Part shown: positions 28,883 through 38,143 of the stretch, piece by piece
Numbering within the stretch: the stretch's first letter is position 1
Layout: each line of letters opens with the position of its first letter
Assembly (NCBI RefSeq): GCF_015207425.1
Contig: NZ_JADEWZ010000010.1
Span: forward strand, 62,001 to 126,000
DNA length: 64,000 nt
DNA from: Lusitaniella coriacea LEGE 07157
Lineage (GTDB): Bacteria; Cyanobacteriota; Cyanobacteriia; Cyanobacteriales; Spirulinaceae
Reading direction: 5' to 3'
Translations under genes and position numbers: made by a program
The notes under the pieces: generated by a model
What the model saw: only the letters and a program-made list of their open reading frames with translations
Database searches by the model: none
Told to the model about the DNA's origin: nothing

Positions 28883-29770
28883 TCACTGTGTAATAACAGT
28901 TGTGGCAAGGTGCTGGAGTTCAGTGGGAGAACCGTTGGCAACGAGGACATAGAGAAAGTCGCGATCGCGCCAAAGGACTAAATCGGGTTCTTGGGAACGG
29001 TGGAGATAGAGGCGTTCTTGGGTGAGTTTGGGAAAGGAGGCGTTAGGGGTAAGTTCAAGTTGATAGAAGGAAATGATGCGTGCGGGATCCTGTTGATACG
29101 TTAAACGAATCCCTCGGGTTTTGCCCAGTTTGCAAAAACTTCCACCTAATAGTTTTAAGCCGCGATCGTTTAGGAGGGGAAGGGGAGAGGGCAATTGGGT
29201 TTTGGGTTGAAATTGCTTGACAATTTCGGCGGGTTGCGAAGAGGCAAAATCCACGGGACCCGTATTGCGGTTGAGGGAGTTTTGACGATCTTCCAATAAT
29301 TCTTCAATGCCTTCCCAGTTTTGCAGGAGAAAGGTTTCAGAGGCGGTAAACGCGATCGCGTCCTGGGATATTTGCAATTGTTGCGCTTGTAAAAATTGGA
29401 GTCGTCGGTGCAAGCGAAAATTATTAATCCCCAGGGCGATCGCGAGCAGTGCAGCAACCCCAATCGCTGGCCCAGAACGAGAGAGACACGATTTTTGAGT
29501 TTGGCGAACGAAATGGGAAATTCGGGATGTTTTAGGGGGAACGCGGGCAGAAAAGAGGATTTTTTCGCGCAGAGAAGGGGAAGGGGCGCGCTCGGAGACA
29601 TCGTAGCTCATTAATCCCAACACTTCTTGCAAGCGATCGATTTCCTTGGCAAATTCGGGATGCGCGGTTAATGATTTTTGAAATTCTTCCGCTTCTTCCG
29701 AGTTTAAATTACCCAGAACGTATCCGGCAGCAAGGTCTTGAAATCTTTTTGACATGGGCGATTCACTCAT
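28883..29770 (-). CDS. Anti-sigma factor (RskA-like, membrane-anchored)
   Basis: The 295 residues contain a cytosolic anti-sigma N-terminus (AAGYVLGNLNSEEAEEFQKSL), one membrane helix (GPAIGVAALLAIALGI, about 97-112) and an extracytoplasmic domain ending FLYVLVANGSPTELQHLATT. The ATGAGTGA overlap with the sigma gene stop shows translational coupling. It should hold the adjacent ECF sigma factor inactive until an envelope signal arrives. There is no HxxxCxxC zinc motif, so it is of the non-ZAS type. The last codons lie next to a family A repeat. Confidence 0.88.
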   Translation of the reverse strand: MSESPMSKRFQDLAAGYVLGNLNSEEAEEFQKSLTAHPEFAKEIDRLQEVLGLMSYDVSERAPSPSLREKILFSARVPPKTSRISHFVRQTQKSCLSRSGPAIGVAALLAIALGINNFRLHRRLQFLQAQQLQISQDAIAFTASETFLLQNWEGIEELLEDRQNSLNRNTGPVDFASSQPAEIVKQFQPKTQLPSPLPLLNDRGLKLLGGSFCKLGKTRGIRLTYQQDPARIISFYQLELTPNASFPKLTQERLYLHRSQEPDLVLWRDRDFLYVLVANGSPTELQHLATTVITQ

Positions 29771-30347
29771 ACTCCCCCAAAAAATGCTTCAAATTTTCTC
29801 TCAATTGCAATAATCCTTTCCTTGCCCAGGTTTTGACGGTTCCGAGGGGCGTGTTGAGTCGTTTGGCGATTTGCGACTGACTGCACCCTTCGTAATAACT
29901 GAGTTCTAAGACTTGTCGCTGTTGGGGGGGGAGTTGGGCGAGGGCTTGTCTGACGCGATCGCGTCGTTCTTGGAGGGACGCGCGATCGAAAGGGGAGGAC
30001 GGGGTTACATCTGCACTCATGGTTCGCTGCCAACGGGTGAGAAACTTTTGTTTGGAGGTTCGCGATCGCAAACGATCGATGGCGCGCGATCGCGTCAGAG
30101 TCGCTAAAAAGCTGCTCAAGGAACCCCGACGCGGATCGTAGGTGGGTTTGCGCCAGAGAATCAGAAAAATTTCCTGGGTCAAATCCTCTGCGTCTGTGGG
30201 TTCTGCTAAAATTCTCAGAGCTAAACTATACACTAGACTCGAATAGCGATCGTAGAGTTGTCCTAACGCTTCCAAGTGACCCGCATACAAAGCGCATAAT
30301 AACTCCGCATCGGGGGTTTCCAGGGAAGGGGGATGGCGATGGGTCAT
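29763..30347 (-). CDS. ECF-type sigma-70 family RNA polymerase sigma factor
   Basis: The 194 residues hold region 2 (ALGQLYDRYSSLVYSLALRI, DAEDLTQEIFLILW, RRGSLSSFLATLTRSRAIDR) and region 4 with a helix-turn-helix (LAQLPPQQRQVLELSYYEG, QSQIAKRLNTPLGTVKTWAR). Region 3 is missing, as in ECF/group 4 sigma factors. The downstream overlapping anti-sigma gene sets the regulatory logic. Cyanobacterial SigG-like function is possible but not shown. Confidence 0.95.
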   Translation of the reverse strand: MTHRHPPSLETPDAELLCALYAGHLEALGQLYDRYSSLVYSLALRILAEPTDAEDLTQEIFLILWRKPTYDPRRGSLSSFLATLTRSRAIDRLRSRTSKQKFLTRWQRTMSADVTPSSPFDRASLQERRDRVRQALAQLPPQQRQVLELSYYEGCSQSQIAKRLNTPLGTVKTWARKGLLQLRENLKHFLGEYE

Positions 30348-30455
30348 GGCTCAAGGAAATTTTATTATTTCTGGGCGCGATCGGCTAAAATTCATCTCAA
30401 TTGGGTGTTGAATAGTTTGTATCAAAATCATCACCCCGTCTCCCCAACACTCGGT

Positions 30456-30884
30456 TTATTGCGAATTGGCTAATTGCTGTCGTCTCCAACGCTTCGCATC
30501 CATACTATAAGCTCCAGAACCGCGAATTAGTAGCGCGATTGCGCCCCCAGCAGTTGCAAAAGCATAGGCAAAGTGGGGAACGTCTCGGATGATTATCATC
30601 CCCGGAATAATAATGGTAATAATCGCCATCAGTGCCAATAGTGCCGCCGAGATGCGGCTGTAAAACCCAACAATCATCATCGCACCGAGGATAATTTGAA
30701 CAATTCCCGCGATCGTCAGGAAGAATTTGACATCAACAAATAAAAAGCTCTGATAATCTTTGACATAGGTGGTTGCAAGTTTGGGCAAAACCAGTTTTTC
30801 GTAGCCCCAAAAGATGAGGGTCAAGCCCAAAAAGACTCTCAAAATCAAACTCTCATAGCGTTCGTACCGTTTAAAATCGATCAT
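30456..30884 (-). CDS. DoxX family membrane protein
   Basis: The 142 residues form four membrane helices: ESLILRVFLGLTLIFWGYEK, FFLTIAGIVQIILGAMMIVG, ALLALMAIITIIIPGMIII and AYAFATAGGAIALLIRGSGA. This layout and the RVFLGLTLIFWGYEKL start match DoxX/SURF4-like proteins, several of which act in thiol-redox control. Function here is unknown. It sits upstream of the sigma/anti-sigma pair on the same strand. Confidence 0.85.
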   Translation of the reverse strand: MIDFKRYERYESLILRVFLGLTLIFWGYEKLVLPKLATTYVKDYQSFLFVDVKFFLTIAGIVQIILGAMMIVGFYSRISAALLALMAIITIIIPGMIIIRDVPHFAYAFATAGGAIALLIRGSGAYSMDAKRWRRQQLANSQ

Positions 30885-31054
30885 TATTCAATTCCCCATT
30901 TCTCGCTTCCTTTTCTATACGAGTGAGTTGACGAATTGGATGTTCGAGGAAATCAAAAATGCTATCTTCCTCCTCTGTCTTGAAGCTCAAACTTTTGATT
31001 TGGCTAGCTTTTTCTAGTCTTTCAGGACTAATATCAATTCCCAATCATCTTGCA

Positions 31055-32941
31055 TCAAATACCATCTTCCTCTCCCCGCGTCACCGCGTCACCGTGTCCC
31101 CTGTCTCCCTCTCCCTCTCGAACCGGAAGTTGAATAACAAACTCCGTTCCCTCGCCAAGGGTCGAAAAACACTCCAACGTCCCCTCATGTCGTTCCGTGA
31201 TAATTTGATAGCTGATAGACATTCCCATACCCGTTCCTTTGCCAATCGGCTTAGTCGTGAAAAATGGGTCAAAGATGCGCTGTTTAACTTCTAGGGAGAT
31301 ACCAGAACCGTTATCGGCTATTGCAATCCGCACGTATTTCCCCTCAACCAGAGAGGTGCGCAGCATGATTTGACGAGGGTTATTCCGTGTCCCCACTTCT
31401 TCCAAAGCATCTATCCCATTGGTAAGAATGTTCATAAATACTTGATTGAGCAGTCCGGGATAACATTCAACCGCTGGGAGAAGAGCATAATCTTTAATAA
31501 TTTGAATTTCCGGTCGCTCTGGGGACGCTTTGAGGCGATGATTTAAAATCATCAGCGTACTGTCCAATCCCTCATGGATATCGACGAGTTTGATTTCCGC
31601 TTCATCAATGCGAGAAAAGTTGCGCAGAGATAATACGATTTCGCGAATGCGATCGGTTCCCATCTTCATTGAAGAAAGAGTTTTTGGCAAATCGTCTTGA
31701 ATGAATTCCAAATCGATTTCTTCGGCTTCGGTTTGAATGTCGTCAACAGGATTGGGGTAGTGCATTTGATACATATATATTATCCCCAACAAGTCTTTCG
31801 CATATTCTTGAACGTGAGCGAGATTGCCATGAATAAAACTAACTGGATTGTTGATTTCGTGGGCAACACCTGCAACCATTTGTCCCAAGCTCGACATTTT
31901 TTCATTTTGAAGCATCTGTCCTTGGGTACGTTGCAACTTTTCTAGGGTGGTTTGAAGTTTTTGATTTGTAGTTTTGTGTTGCACCAGTAGTTGGTTGACA
32001 AACTGTATATAAGTATTAAAAGTCTCAGCTAAAATTCCCGCTTCATCTTGACTCGTTACCGGAACTTTCAAATCGAAATTACTATCTTGGATCGACTGCT
32101 GTGCAATCTTGGTCATATATTGTAGGGGGCGCAGGAGAATGCGGCTCATTGCCCATATTACAAGCAACCCTATCGCTCCAGACAAAATCATGCTACTCAG
32201 CATTATTTCCATTTTTCTTATGGAGGCTTGCTGCAAGACTGCCACTGCCTCCCTGTGTTCTTCTTTCGTTGCGTCTGCTAATGCGGATGTTTTTCCGATA
32301 AAACTGTCTAGCTCTTTAATAAAAGAACTCCGGTCTGATTTTTCCAGACTTGTCTGAATTACCGAAATTTGTTCTGGTTTGAGGAGAGAGGGGTCGAGTT
32401 GTTCCAAGAACAGATCCATCTGCTGCATATAGTTCTTCACTGCCACCTCGTGGTCTTGTAAAATAGCGGTTGCTATCTCAGCTTCCGTTTCAGTTGTGTC
32501 TTCTGTGGCTTTGGTTTCTTCAAACTCATCTGAATCCCTGAAATCCTGCCAATCTTCCTTGAACTGCTGATAATCTTCGATAAAATGGGCAAACTCTTTT
32601 TGGAATTCTAGAGTGGCGACTTCGGTGGTAGGCTTTTCCAGAAGAGATTTTTTACGGATTAAAAACTTAACCAAACTCCCTTGCATCTGGCTGACATTTT
32701 GCATATCTTCAATTGCTTCTGCATGAATCTCCTGAGCTTTATCCTCGGCGTGCTTGGCAATGAGAAAACCGCTTGCAATTCCAGTAACTATAACGGCAAA
32801 TGCGACCCCGTACCCCACAAGCATTTTGCGACCTAGCGACCAACGACTGAACCAGCTTTGCACGTTTGTTTGGTTGAGGATGGTTGGTGGAGCTACTTCT
32901 GTACTAGAGGAGGCTCTGGGAGTATGGAGATTCGCGCTCAT
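31055..32941 (-). CDS. Membrane sensor histidine kinase with HAMP domain
   Basis: The 628 residues have a first membrane helix (LVGYGVAFAVIVTGIASGFL, about 40-60), a mainly helical sensor domain rich in Lys and Glu (about 65-245), a second helix (SSMILSGAIGLLVIWAM), HAMP (about 268-318), a coiled segment, the H-box GVAHEINNPVSFIHGNL and an ATPase domain (NQVFMNILTNGIDAL, GKGTGMGMSISYQI). The closest known architecture is cyanobacterial CACHE/4HB kinases. No response regulator is adjacent. Its last about 20 residues (GEGDRGHGDAVTRGEE) are encoded by the octanucleotide satellite found in intergenic DNA elsewhere. Confidence 0.93.
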   Translation of the reverse strand: MSANLHTPRASSSTEVAPPTILNQTNVQSWFSRWSLGRKMLVGYGVAFAVIVTGIASGFLIAKHAEDKAQEIHAEAIEDMQNVSQMQGSLVKFLIRKKSLLEKPTTEVATLEFQKEFAHFIEDYQQFKEDWQDFRDSDEFEETKATEDTTETEAEIATAILQDHEVAVKNYMQQMDLFLEQLDPSLLKPEQISVIQTSLEKSDRSSFIKELDSFIGKTSALADATKEEHREAVAVLQQASIRKMEIMLSSMILSGAIGLLVIWAMSRILLRPLQYMTKIAQQSIQDSNFDLKVPVTSQDEAGILAETFNTYIQFVNQLLVQHKTTNQKLQTTLEKLQRTQGQMLQNEKMSSLGQMVAGVAHEINNPVSFIHGNLAHVQEYAKDLLGIIYMYQMHYPNPVDDIQTEAEEIDLEFIQDDLPKTLSSMKMGTDRIREIVLSLRNFSRIDEAEIKLVDIHEGLDSTLMILNHRLKASPERPEIQIIKDYALLPAVECYPGLLNQVFMNILTNGIDALEEVGTRNNPRQIMLRTSLVEGKYVRIAIADNGSGISLEVKQRIFDPFFTTKPIGKGTGMGMSISYQIITERHEGTLECFSTLGEGTEFVIQLPVREGEGDRGHGDAVTRGEEDGI

Positions 32942-33037
32942 GAAAACTTATCACTAGAATACGACTATCCTTAGTATTCCCATATTCAACTTGTGAGAGG
33001 CGATTAGTGATAAGAGAATCAGCATTTTATTTCATGA

Positions 33038-35125
33038 CTAATTGAGGTTTTTTGCGACAATTTCTTGATAAAATTCCTCTAAACCTCGAACGCATAAGGG
33101 ATCGTCAAAAAGACGATCGCGCCGTTCTTTCATTTTGGTTTCAATCTCTTCTCGCCACGCGCGATCGCGTCCTAATTTAACGGCAATTTCAATATACTCT
33201 GCTTCATCCCGTGCAATCGTTTCGGTCACTCCAATCATTTTTAGGAAACTGTCGGTGTGGCGACCGCGCATAAATTCTCCTGGAGAGGTGACAATGGGAC
33301 GATAGCACGCGATCGCTTCTAAACTGGTATTTCCCCCAGACCAGGTTAAGGTGTCGAGATAGACATCGCAATGTAGGTTAACTAGGAGATAGTCGAGGCG
33401 TTCGGGAATGGTTAGAAACAAGCAATAGTCTTGATAGTTTAAACCTACCGTGGCAAACGCGCGATCGAGACGCGGTTTGAGGATTTCTCCTCGTAAAAAG
33501 ATGAATTGTGCTTGGGGAACGCGCAAGGCAATTTCTGCCAAAATATAATCGTACTGGGGTAAATATTTAAAGGGTGCTTGACAGCAAAGATACAAAATTG
33601 CATCTTCGGGTAAGTTCAATTCTGCGCGACTTTTAATCAGAGGAGGAAGTGTTGGTTGTGGATATGCAACGCCAATATTTGGTAAGAGAATGAGCTTTTC
33701 TGAATAATGTTCTTGTGCATTTTTGGGTTCCATTAACTCGCTGGATAAAAAGTAGTCAATGGTTGGCAATCCGGTGGTGACGGGATGTCCCCAAGCAGTA
33801 CATTGAATGGGTGCAAGGCGCAATCCTGCTGTTGCAAAAGTTGGTGCATCCATGCCAATTTCGGGGAAGATGAGAATGTGCAGGCGATCGCGCCGAATTT
33901 GTTCGCAAGTCGCGGCTAAATTGTGGGGAATGTGGTGAAAAACATCGCTATACTCCCGAAATTGCTGGGTTACGGGATCTGGAGTATCGCTAGTGTAGTA
34001 ACAATAGACCTCAAACTGCTCGCGGTTGTGCTGTTTCAGCCAACCCGTCAACCATAATGTCCCACTATAGGAATGCAAATAAGCGGAAACGTAACCGATC
34101 CGAATTTTACCCGCTTTGGTGAGAGCAGGCATAGATAAAGGTTCTCTCCATTGAGGATAATTGGCGGTGACAATACGATGCACTAGATTGCCATACTTGC
34201 ACTGCAATTCAACATCATTTTGCGCTTGATAAGCGAGATAGAAGTTGGTTAAGCGACAAATTCCGGCGAGTGCATTGCTGCGTTCTTCGGGGGTTGCGAA
34301 AGAGGTTTCTTGAATTAAAGCTTCCAACCCCTTGATAAAGCGCTGGCGATTGGGTTCAATATCTGCTGGGTTTTGGTAAATTGCGGGGAGAATGAGGTTT
34401 TTGAGGAGGGTGAAAGTGTAGTCCTGGGGGAGGTTTTGGGAAGCGTTATTGACGATCGCGATCGCGTCCTCCACAAGTCCGTTATTTTGCAGGTGAACAA
34501 TTGCAGCAAAATAAAAATGACCTTCTTTTGGATATAACTGACTCGCTGTTGCCAGGGTCTTTAACATCAACTCGTGTTGCTGTAACATCCGATAGCATTC
34601 TGCAAAGTTTGCATAGATGGATGATGGGTTGAAATGAGTTTCGAGAGCAAGTTCGTATTGCGCGATCGCATCAGAGATGCGGCTCTGCGAGATCGCGCCT
34701 TGCCAATTTCCCTGTTGAAATAAGCGATCGCCAAGGGATGCAAATAACGGTTCGAGGGGAAGGGTTGAAACCTCTTCTAGTGTGCAACTTGGAAGCGTTT
34801 GCGGGATAATTGCGTCATTTTCTCGCGAGAGTATGATAAGCGCGTGACTCTGTTGCGCGATCGCGTCCCCCCATTTCACCAATGCAATTTCTGGCATTTC
34901 TTCACCTTCCAGCACTTCCTCCAGCAACAAATTCATGACCACGCCAGAGAGGAGTAAATTCGCTTCTTCCTCCAAAATTCCACTGGTTTCGATGAGGAGA
35001 GTTATTTGATGACAATTGGGATGTGCCTCGATTGCGCAAATCGCTTTTCCCAACTCAATCCCAACCGCATCCGACCATTGCGTCCAATCTGGAAAGACAA
35101 TTAAATTAATTAAACGATTCGACAT
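33038..35125 (-). CDS. TPR protein with O-GlcNAc-transferase-like (SPY/GT41) domain
   Basis: The 695 residues begin with an accessory domain (about 5-85, LIVFPDWTQWSDAVGIELGK) shared with the next gene's C-terminus. A TPR region (about 140-260) follows, then a GT41-type catalytic domain (about 340-695) with RIGYVSAYLHSYSG, HILIFPEIGMDAPTFATAGL, APIQCTAWGHPVTTGLPTID and DTLTWSGGNTSLEAIA. It may glycosylate proteins or sugars on the cell surface. The TPR region carries an in-frame insertion (SQSRISDAI) from a 24-bp dispersed repeat at 34676-34699. It sits 49 bases downstream of the other glycosyltransferase gene. Confidence 0.92.
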   Translation of the reverse strand: MSNRLINLIVFPDWTQWSDAVGIELGKAICAIEAHPNCHQITLLIETSGILEEEANLLLSGVVMNLLLEEVLEGEEMPEIALVKWGDAIAQQSHALIILSRENDAIIPQTLPSCTLEEVSTLPLEPLFASLGDRLFQQGNWQGAISQSRISDAIAQYELALETHFNPSSIYANFAECYRMLQQHELMLKTLATASQLYPKEGHFYFAAIVHLQNNGLVEDAIAIVNNASQNLPQDYTFTLLKNLILPAIYQNPADIEPNRQRFIKGLEALIQETSFATPEERSNALAGICRLTNFYLAYQAQNDVELQCKYGNLVHRIVTANYPQWREPLSMPALTKAGKIRIGYVSAYLHSYSGTLWLTGWLKQHNREQFEVYCYYTSDTPDPVTQQFREYSDVFHHIPHNLAATCEQIRRDRLHILIFPEIGMDAPTFATAGLRLAPIQCTAWGHPVTTGLPTIDYFLSSELMEPKNAQEHYSEKLILLPNIGVAYPQPTLPPLIKSRAELNLPEDAILYLCCQAPFKYLPQYDYILAEIALRVPQAQFIFLRGEILKPRLDRAFATVGLNYQDYCLFLTIPERLDYLLVNLHCDVYLDTLTWSGGNTSLEAIACYRPIVTSPGEFMRGRHTDSFLKMIGVTETIARDEAEYIEIAVKLGRDRAWREEIETKMKERRDRLFDDPLCVRGLEEFYQEIVAKNLN
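34676..34699. repeat. 24-bp dispersed repeat inserted in the TPR gene
   Basis: Identical to 24237-24260. Here it lies in a coding region, flanked by duplicated GCGATC hexamers 27 bases apart, and adds nine residues (SQSRISDAI) between GAI and AQYELALE of a TPR. The insertion keeps the frame. Confidence 0.8.
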
Positions 35126-35174
35126 TTATTGCAATTCTCACTTCAATTCAATTATTCCCCATTCCTTCACCGGA

Positions 35175-37448
35175 TTAAGGCGCGCGATCGCGTAGAGAAG
35201 AATCTTCTAAGGTATAAGCAGGCAATGATTCTGCGCCCACTCGTGCAATACTATCTCGATTGTCGCATTCTAAGATTAGGCGACCTTGCAGGTGAGGGAA
35301 AAGTGCTTGCCATTGAATGTCTCCAAGCGGTTCAACAAAGGAAATTGCTGTATCCTCAACCTCTTCTAAATCCTCTTCCAGCAACAGATTCATCGCCACT
35401 CCCGACACCAGTAAATTTGCATCCTCCTGGGAAATCCCTTGGATGTCGATTAAGAGGGTCATTTTGTTGCAATTGGGATGTCGCGCGATCCCGCGAATCG
35501 CGTCCTGTAACCCCAAACCCACCGCCTCTTCCGATTGCGACCAATCCGGAAAAACAATCCAATTTTCCTCTCGTAAATTCAAGGGTAACAGCGTTGCGTC
35601 AATTAAAGCATTCTGCATCAAACCCGCCATTTTCGACCAAGAAAACTTTTTCGCCTGTTCCAATCCCGCCTCAATCAGCGCTTGGCGCACAGAGGGTTTC
35701 TGCACTTCGCACAACGCATCCATCATCCCCTCAATATCATCGTCCTTCACGTATAACGCTGCATCTCCCGCCACTTCGGGGAGGGAGGCATTCGGAGTTG
35801 TAATCACCGGACAACCGCACGCAAGTGCCTCCAAAACCGGCAAGCCAAACCCCTCATATTTAGAAGGATAAACCAATGCCACCGCACCCCCATAAGCCAA
35901 CCTTAATTCTTCATCGCTGAGGGGAAGTGTATGAATACAAATTCCGGGGACTTCATTTCTTAATTCGTCTTCCAAAAGCCCTTTATTTCCCGTACAAACT
36001 AATTCAAAACCAAACTTCGTACACAATTTTGCAAACGCTTTAAAAAACACCTGTGAATTTTTATATCCCGTTCCCGGTGCAACTAAAAGGAAATAGGGTT
36101 TGGCAATCCCATATTTGAATTTAAATTGGTCGATTTCCTCCAAACTCGCGAGTGAAAATATGCGATTCACACCGCAATGAGCAACTTTCACCGAGTCTTG
36201 AGGAATATTAGGGAAACACTGAACTAAATCGCGAGCCGTATTTTCTGAAATTGCAAGATAAGCAGAAGCGTGTTGAATGCCATAGTGTTTTTCTCGCCAC
36301 ATCGGTTGTGTGAAATCTGCACCCAAAACCTCTGGAATCATGTCATACGCCATAAAGACAGAAGGCGTTGAGATAGGAGTAGTGTAATAACTTGAAATAA
36401 ATAGATCTGCACCTTCTTCATCACAAATTTGCTGAAGCAGTTCGCGATCTGCATCTGAATTTTGATAATTATGATTGGGGATAACGCGATAGTCAATCCC
36501 AGAAATTTCTGGCGTAGTACCCCCGCGACTGAGAACCAATAAATGTTTAGAAAAACCAGACTCTACCCACTCTTCTAATAAAGTCCTCCAAACGCGAGCG
36601 ATTCCCGTACGATAATATTGAAAGAAAACCCCATCAAGGACAATTTTCAAGATTGAGTTTTTATGTTTTTTATTGATCTTATTATTTCGATCTAATAAGC
36701 CAACATAAATATCTCCCCAAAGGGTTTTGCTTATATCATCAAATATATTACCGTATTTAGGGAAATTCAATATCTGAGCGACATTTGATGGCAATCTTTT
36801 TTCCGTAAGTAAATGGATAAAGCAACCGTCAGTGTATAAGTTTAGATTGAACTTCTTTGCGATTATCTCTAAAGACTTAACAGTATAGATTGCAATATGC
36901 TGACCTTCGTGAGTAGCATAATATCCCCATTGTTCGGGAGTTGGGTTATTATGAGGAAGTAATTCTGTACTCAACAAAATGTTACGAGAGAATTCCAGGA
37001 TTTTTGATATTTCTTGAAGGGGGTTTGTGAAATGCTCAAAAACCTCAAAAGCAGTAACTAATTGATAAGGTTCTTCTTCTGGCTGAGTTACAACCCTTTC
37101 CGTAAAAACACTTTTGCAATATTTATCGTAGCCGTAAAAATTAAGTCCAATATATTGCATTAGGATACCGAGAAGACCATAGCCAGAACCATAATCTAAA
37201 AACTTCCCTTTTGGATTAAAAACATTAAGAGCAACGCTAGCTGTCAATCTAGAAAATGCAATATTTCTTGCAGCTAATCCATAGTCACTTTTAGCAATAG
37301 GATTAATATATGCTTCTTCTAACCAGTAAGGAGCTTCAGTTTGAATAAAATTACAATTTTTACACTGAAAATAATCAACATCATATTTTTCTAATACTTT
37401 AGCTCTAGCAAAAAAAGTTACAGCAGAATCACAAATCTTACATTTCAT
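35175..37448 (-). CDS. Methyltransferase-glycosyltransferase (GT4) fusion with C-terminal FPDW domain
   Basis: From ATG 37448 the protein has 757 residues; TTG 37484 is a weaker start. The first part (about 1-230) is a SAM methyltransferase with zinc pairs CKICDS and CKNCNF and the SAM loop FLDYGSGYGLLG. The middle (about 265-620) is a GT-B GT4 enzyme with PYFLLVAPGTGYKNSQVFF and VALVYPSKYEGFGLPVLEAL. The end (about 625-700) repeats the accessory domain of the neighbouring gene (ENWIVFPDWSQSEEAVGL). It probably methylates and glycosylates a surface glycan; this is inferred. Confidence 0.9.
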   Translation of the reverse strand: MKCKICDSAVTFFARAKVLEKYDVDYFQCKNCNFIQTEAPYWLEEAYINPIAKSDYGLAARNIAFSRLTASVALNVFNPKGKFLDYGSGYGLLGILMQYIGLNFYGYDKYCKSVFTERVVTQPEEEPYQLVTAFEVFEHFTNPLQEISKILEFSRNILLSTELLPHNNPTPEQWGYYATHEGQHIAIYTVKSLEIIAKKFNLNLYTDGCFIHLLTEKRLPSNVAQILNFPKYGNIFDDISKTLWGDIYVGLLDRNNKINKKHKNSILKIVLDGVFFQYYRTGIARVWRTLLEEWVESGFSKHLLVLSRGGTTPEISGIDYRVIPNHNYQNSDADRELLQQICDEEGADLFISSYYTTPISTPSVFMAYDMIPEVLGADFTQPMWREKHYGIQHASAYLAISENTARDLVQCFPNIPQDSVKVAHCGVNRIFSLASLEEIDQFKFKYGIAKPYFLLVAPGTGYKNSQVFFKAFAKLCTKFGFELVCTGNKGLLEDELRNEVPGICIHTLPLSDEELRLAYGGAVALVYPSKYEGFGLPVLEALACGCPVITTPNASLPEVAGDAALYVKDDDIEGMMDALCEVQKPSVRQALIEAGLEQAKKFSWSKMAGLMQNALIDATLLPLNLREENWIVFPDWSQSEEAVGLGLQDAIRGIARHPNCNKMTLLIDIQGISQEDANLLVSGVAMNLLLEEDLEEVEDTAISFVEPLGDIQWQALFPHLQGRLILECDNRDSIARVGAESLPAYTLEDSSLRDRAP

Positions 37449-37507
37449 TTTCTGACACTGATTTTGAGGGTTTTCTTGAGGCAAACAATAAAAACAAAAG
37501 AGCAGTA

Positions 37508-38002
37508 TTAATCTTTTGCCTTATCTTCTTGTGTTCCTGCTTCAATCTGCTGTTTAACCTGAGTCAGTTGATCTTTCAACTGAGCATTTTCGGGGTTGAG
37601 AGCAACCAGTTTTTCAATATAGGGAATCGCTTCGTTAGGATTTCCAGTTTGAATATGAGCGGCGGCTAAAATTTGTAAAGCTTCTTGGTTTTCGGGTTCT
37701 AACTCCACCAACTTTTCGAGGGGAGGAATTGCTTCTTTTACTTTCCCCAATTCGATGCGCGCACTCACCAAATTTTGTAGTGCAAAGAGATTATCGGGTT
37801 CGCGTTCGAGAACTTTTTGAAATCCTTCTTCTGCAACTAACAGATTTTGAGTCGCTGCGTCCGCTGGTGTTTCGTTAGTAGATTGAGGAGAATTATTGCC
37901 ACTATTGCGAAAAAGACCCGCCGCCATCAGTCCAGTGGAACCGACAAAGGCGAGAATTGAGACGATAATGAGGATTTGTTGTACGGGTTTTTTTTCTGCC
38001 AC
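37508..38002 (-). CDS. Membrane-anchored TPR protein
   Basis: From GTG 38002 the protein has 164 residues: AEKKPVQQILIIVSILAFVG... gives an N-terminal membrane anchor (about 7-30), followed by two to three TPR units (ALQNLVSARIELGKVKEAIP, ALQILAAAHIQTGNPNEAIP). The frame remains open 19 codons upstream to an ATG at 38059, but the GTG gives the expected short lead before the anchor. It probably scaffolds protein complexes at the membrane. Confidence 0.8.
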   Translation of the reverse strand: MAEKKPVQQILIIVSILAFVGSTGLMAAGLFRNSGNNSPQSTNETPADAATQNLLVAEEGFQKVLEREPDNLFALQNLVSARIELGKVKEAIPPLEKLVELEPENQEALQILAAAHIQTGNPNEAIPYIEKLVALNPENAQLKDQLTQVKQQIEAGTQEDKAKD

Positions 38003-38143
38003 GATGCTTACACTGAAAAAGAGAATGGGTTGAAATGGGGTTATTCTAAAAGTACCCAATTTTGAGGCGATCGCGCACTGCCTTCAGCAAATCCCTGCCA
38101 AGATCGTACACTTGCCCATTTCCAACTGTAACAGAGTGTCAAA

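Noticed and set aside
30959-31294. 111-codon plus-strand frame opposite the kinase end
   Set aside because: It is antisense to the histidine kinase and partly translates the octamer satellite.
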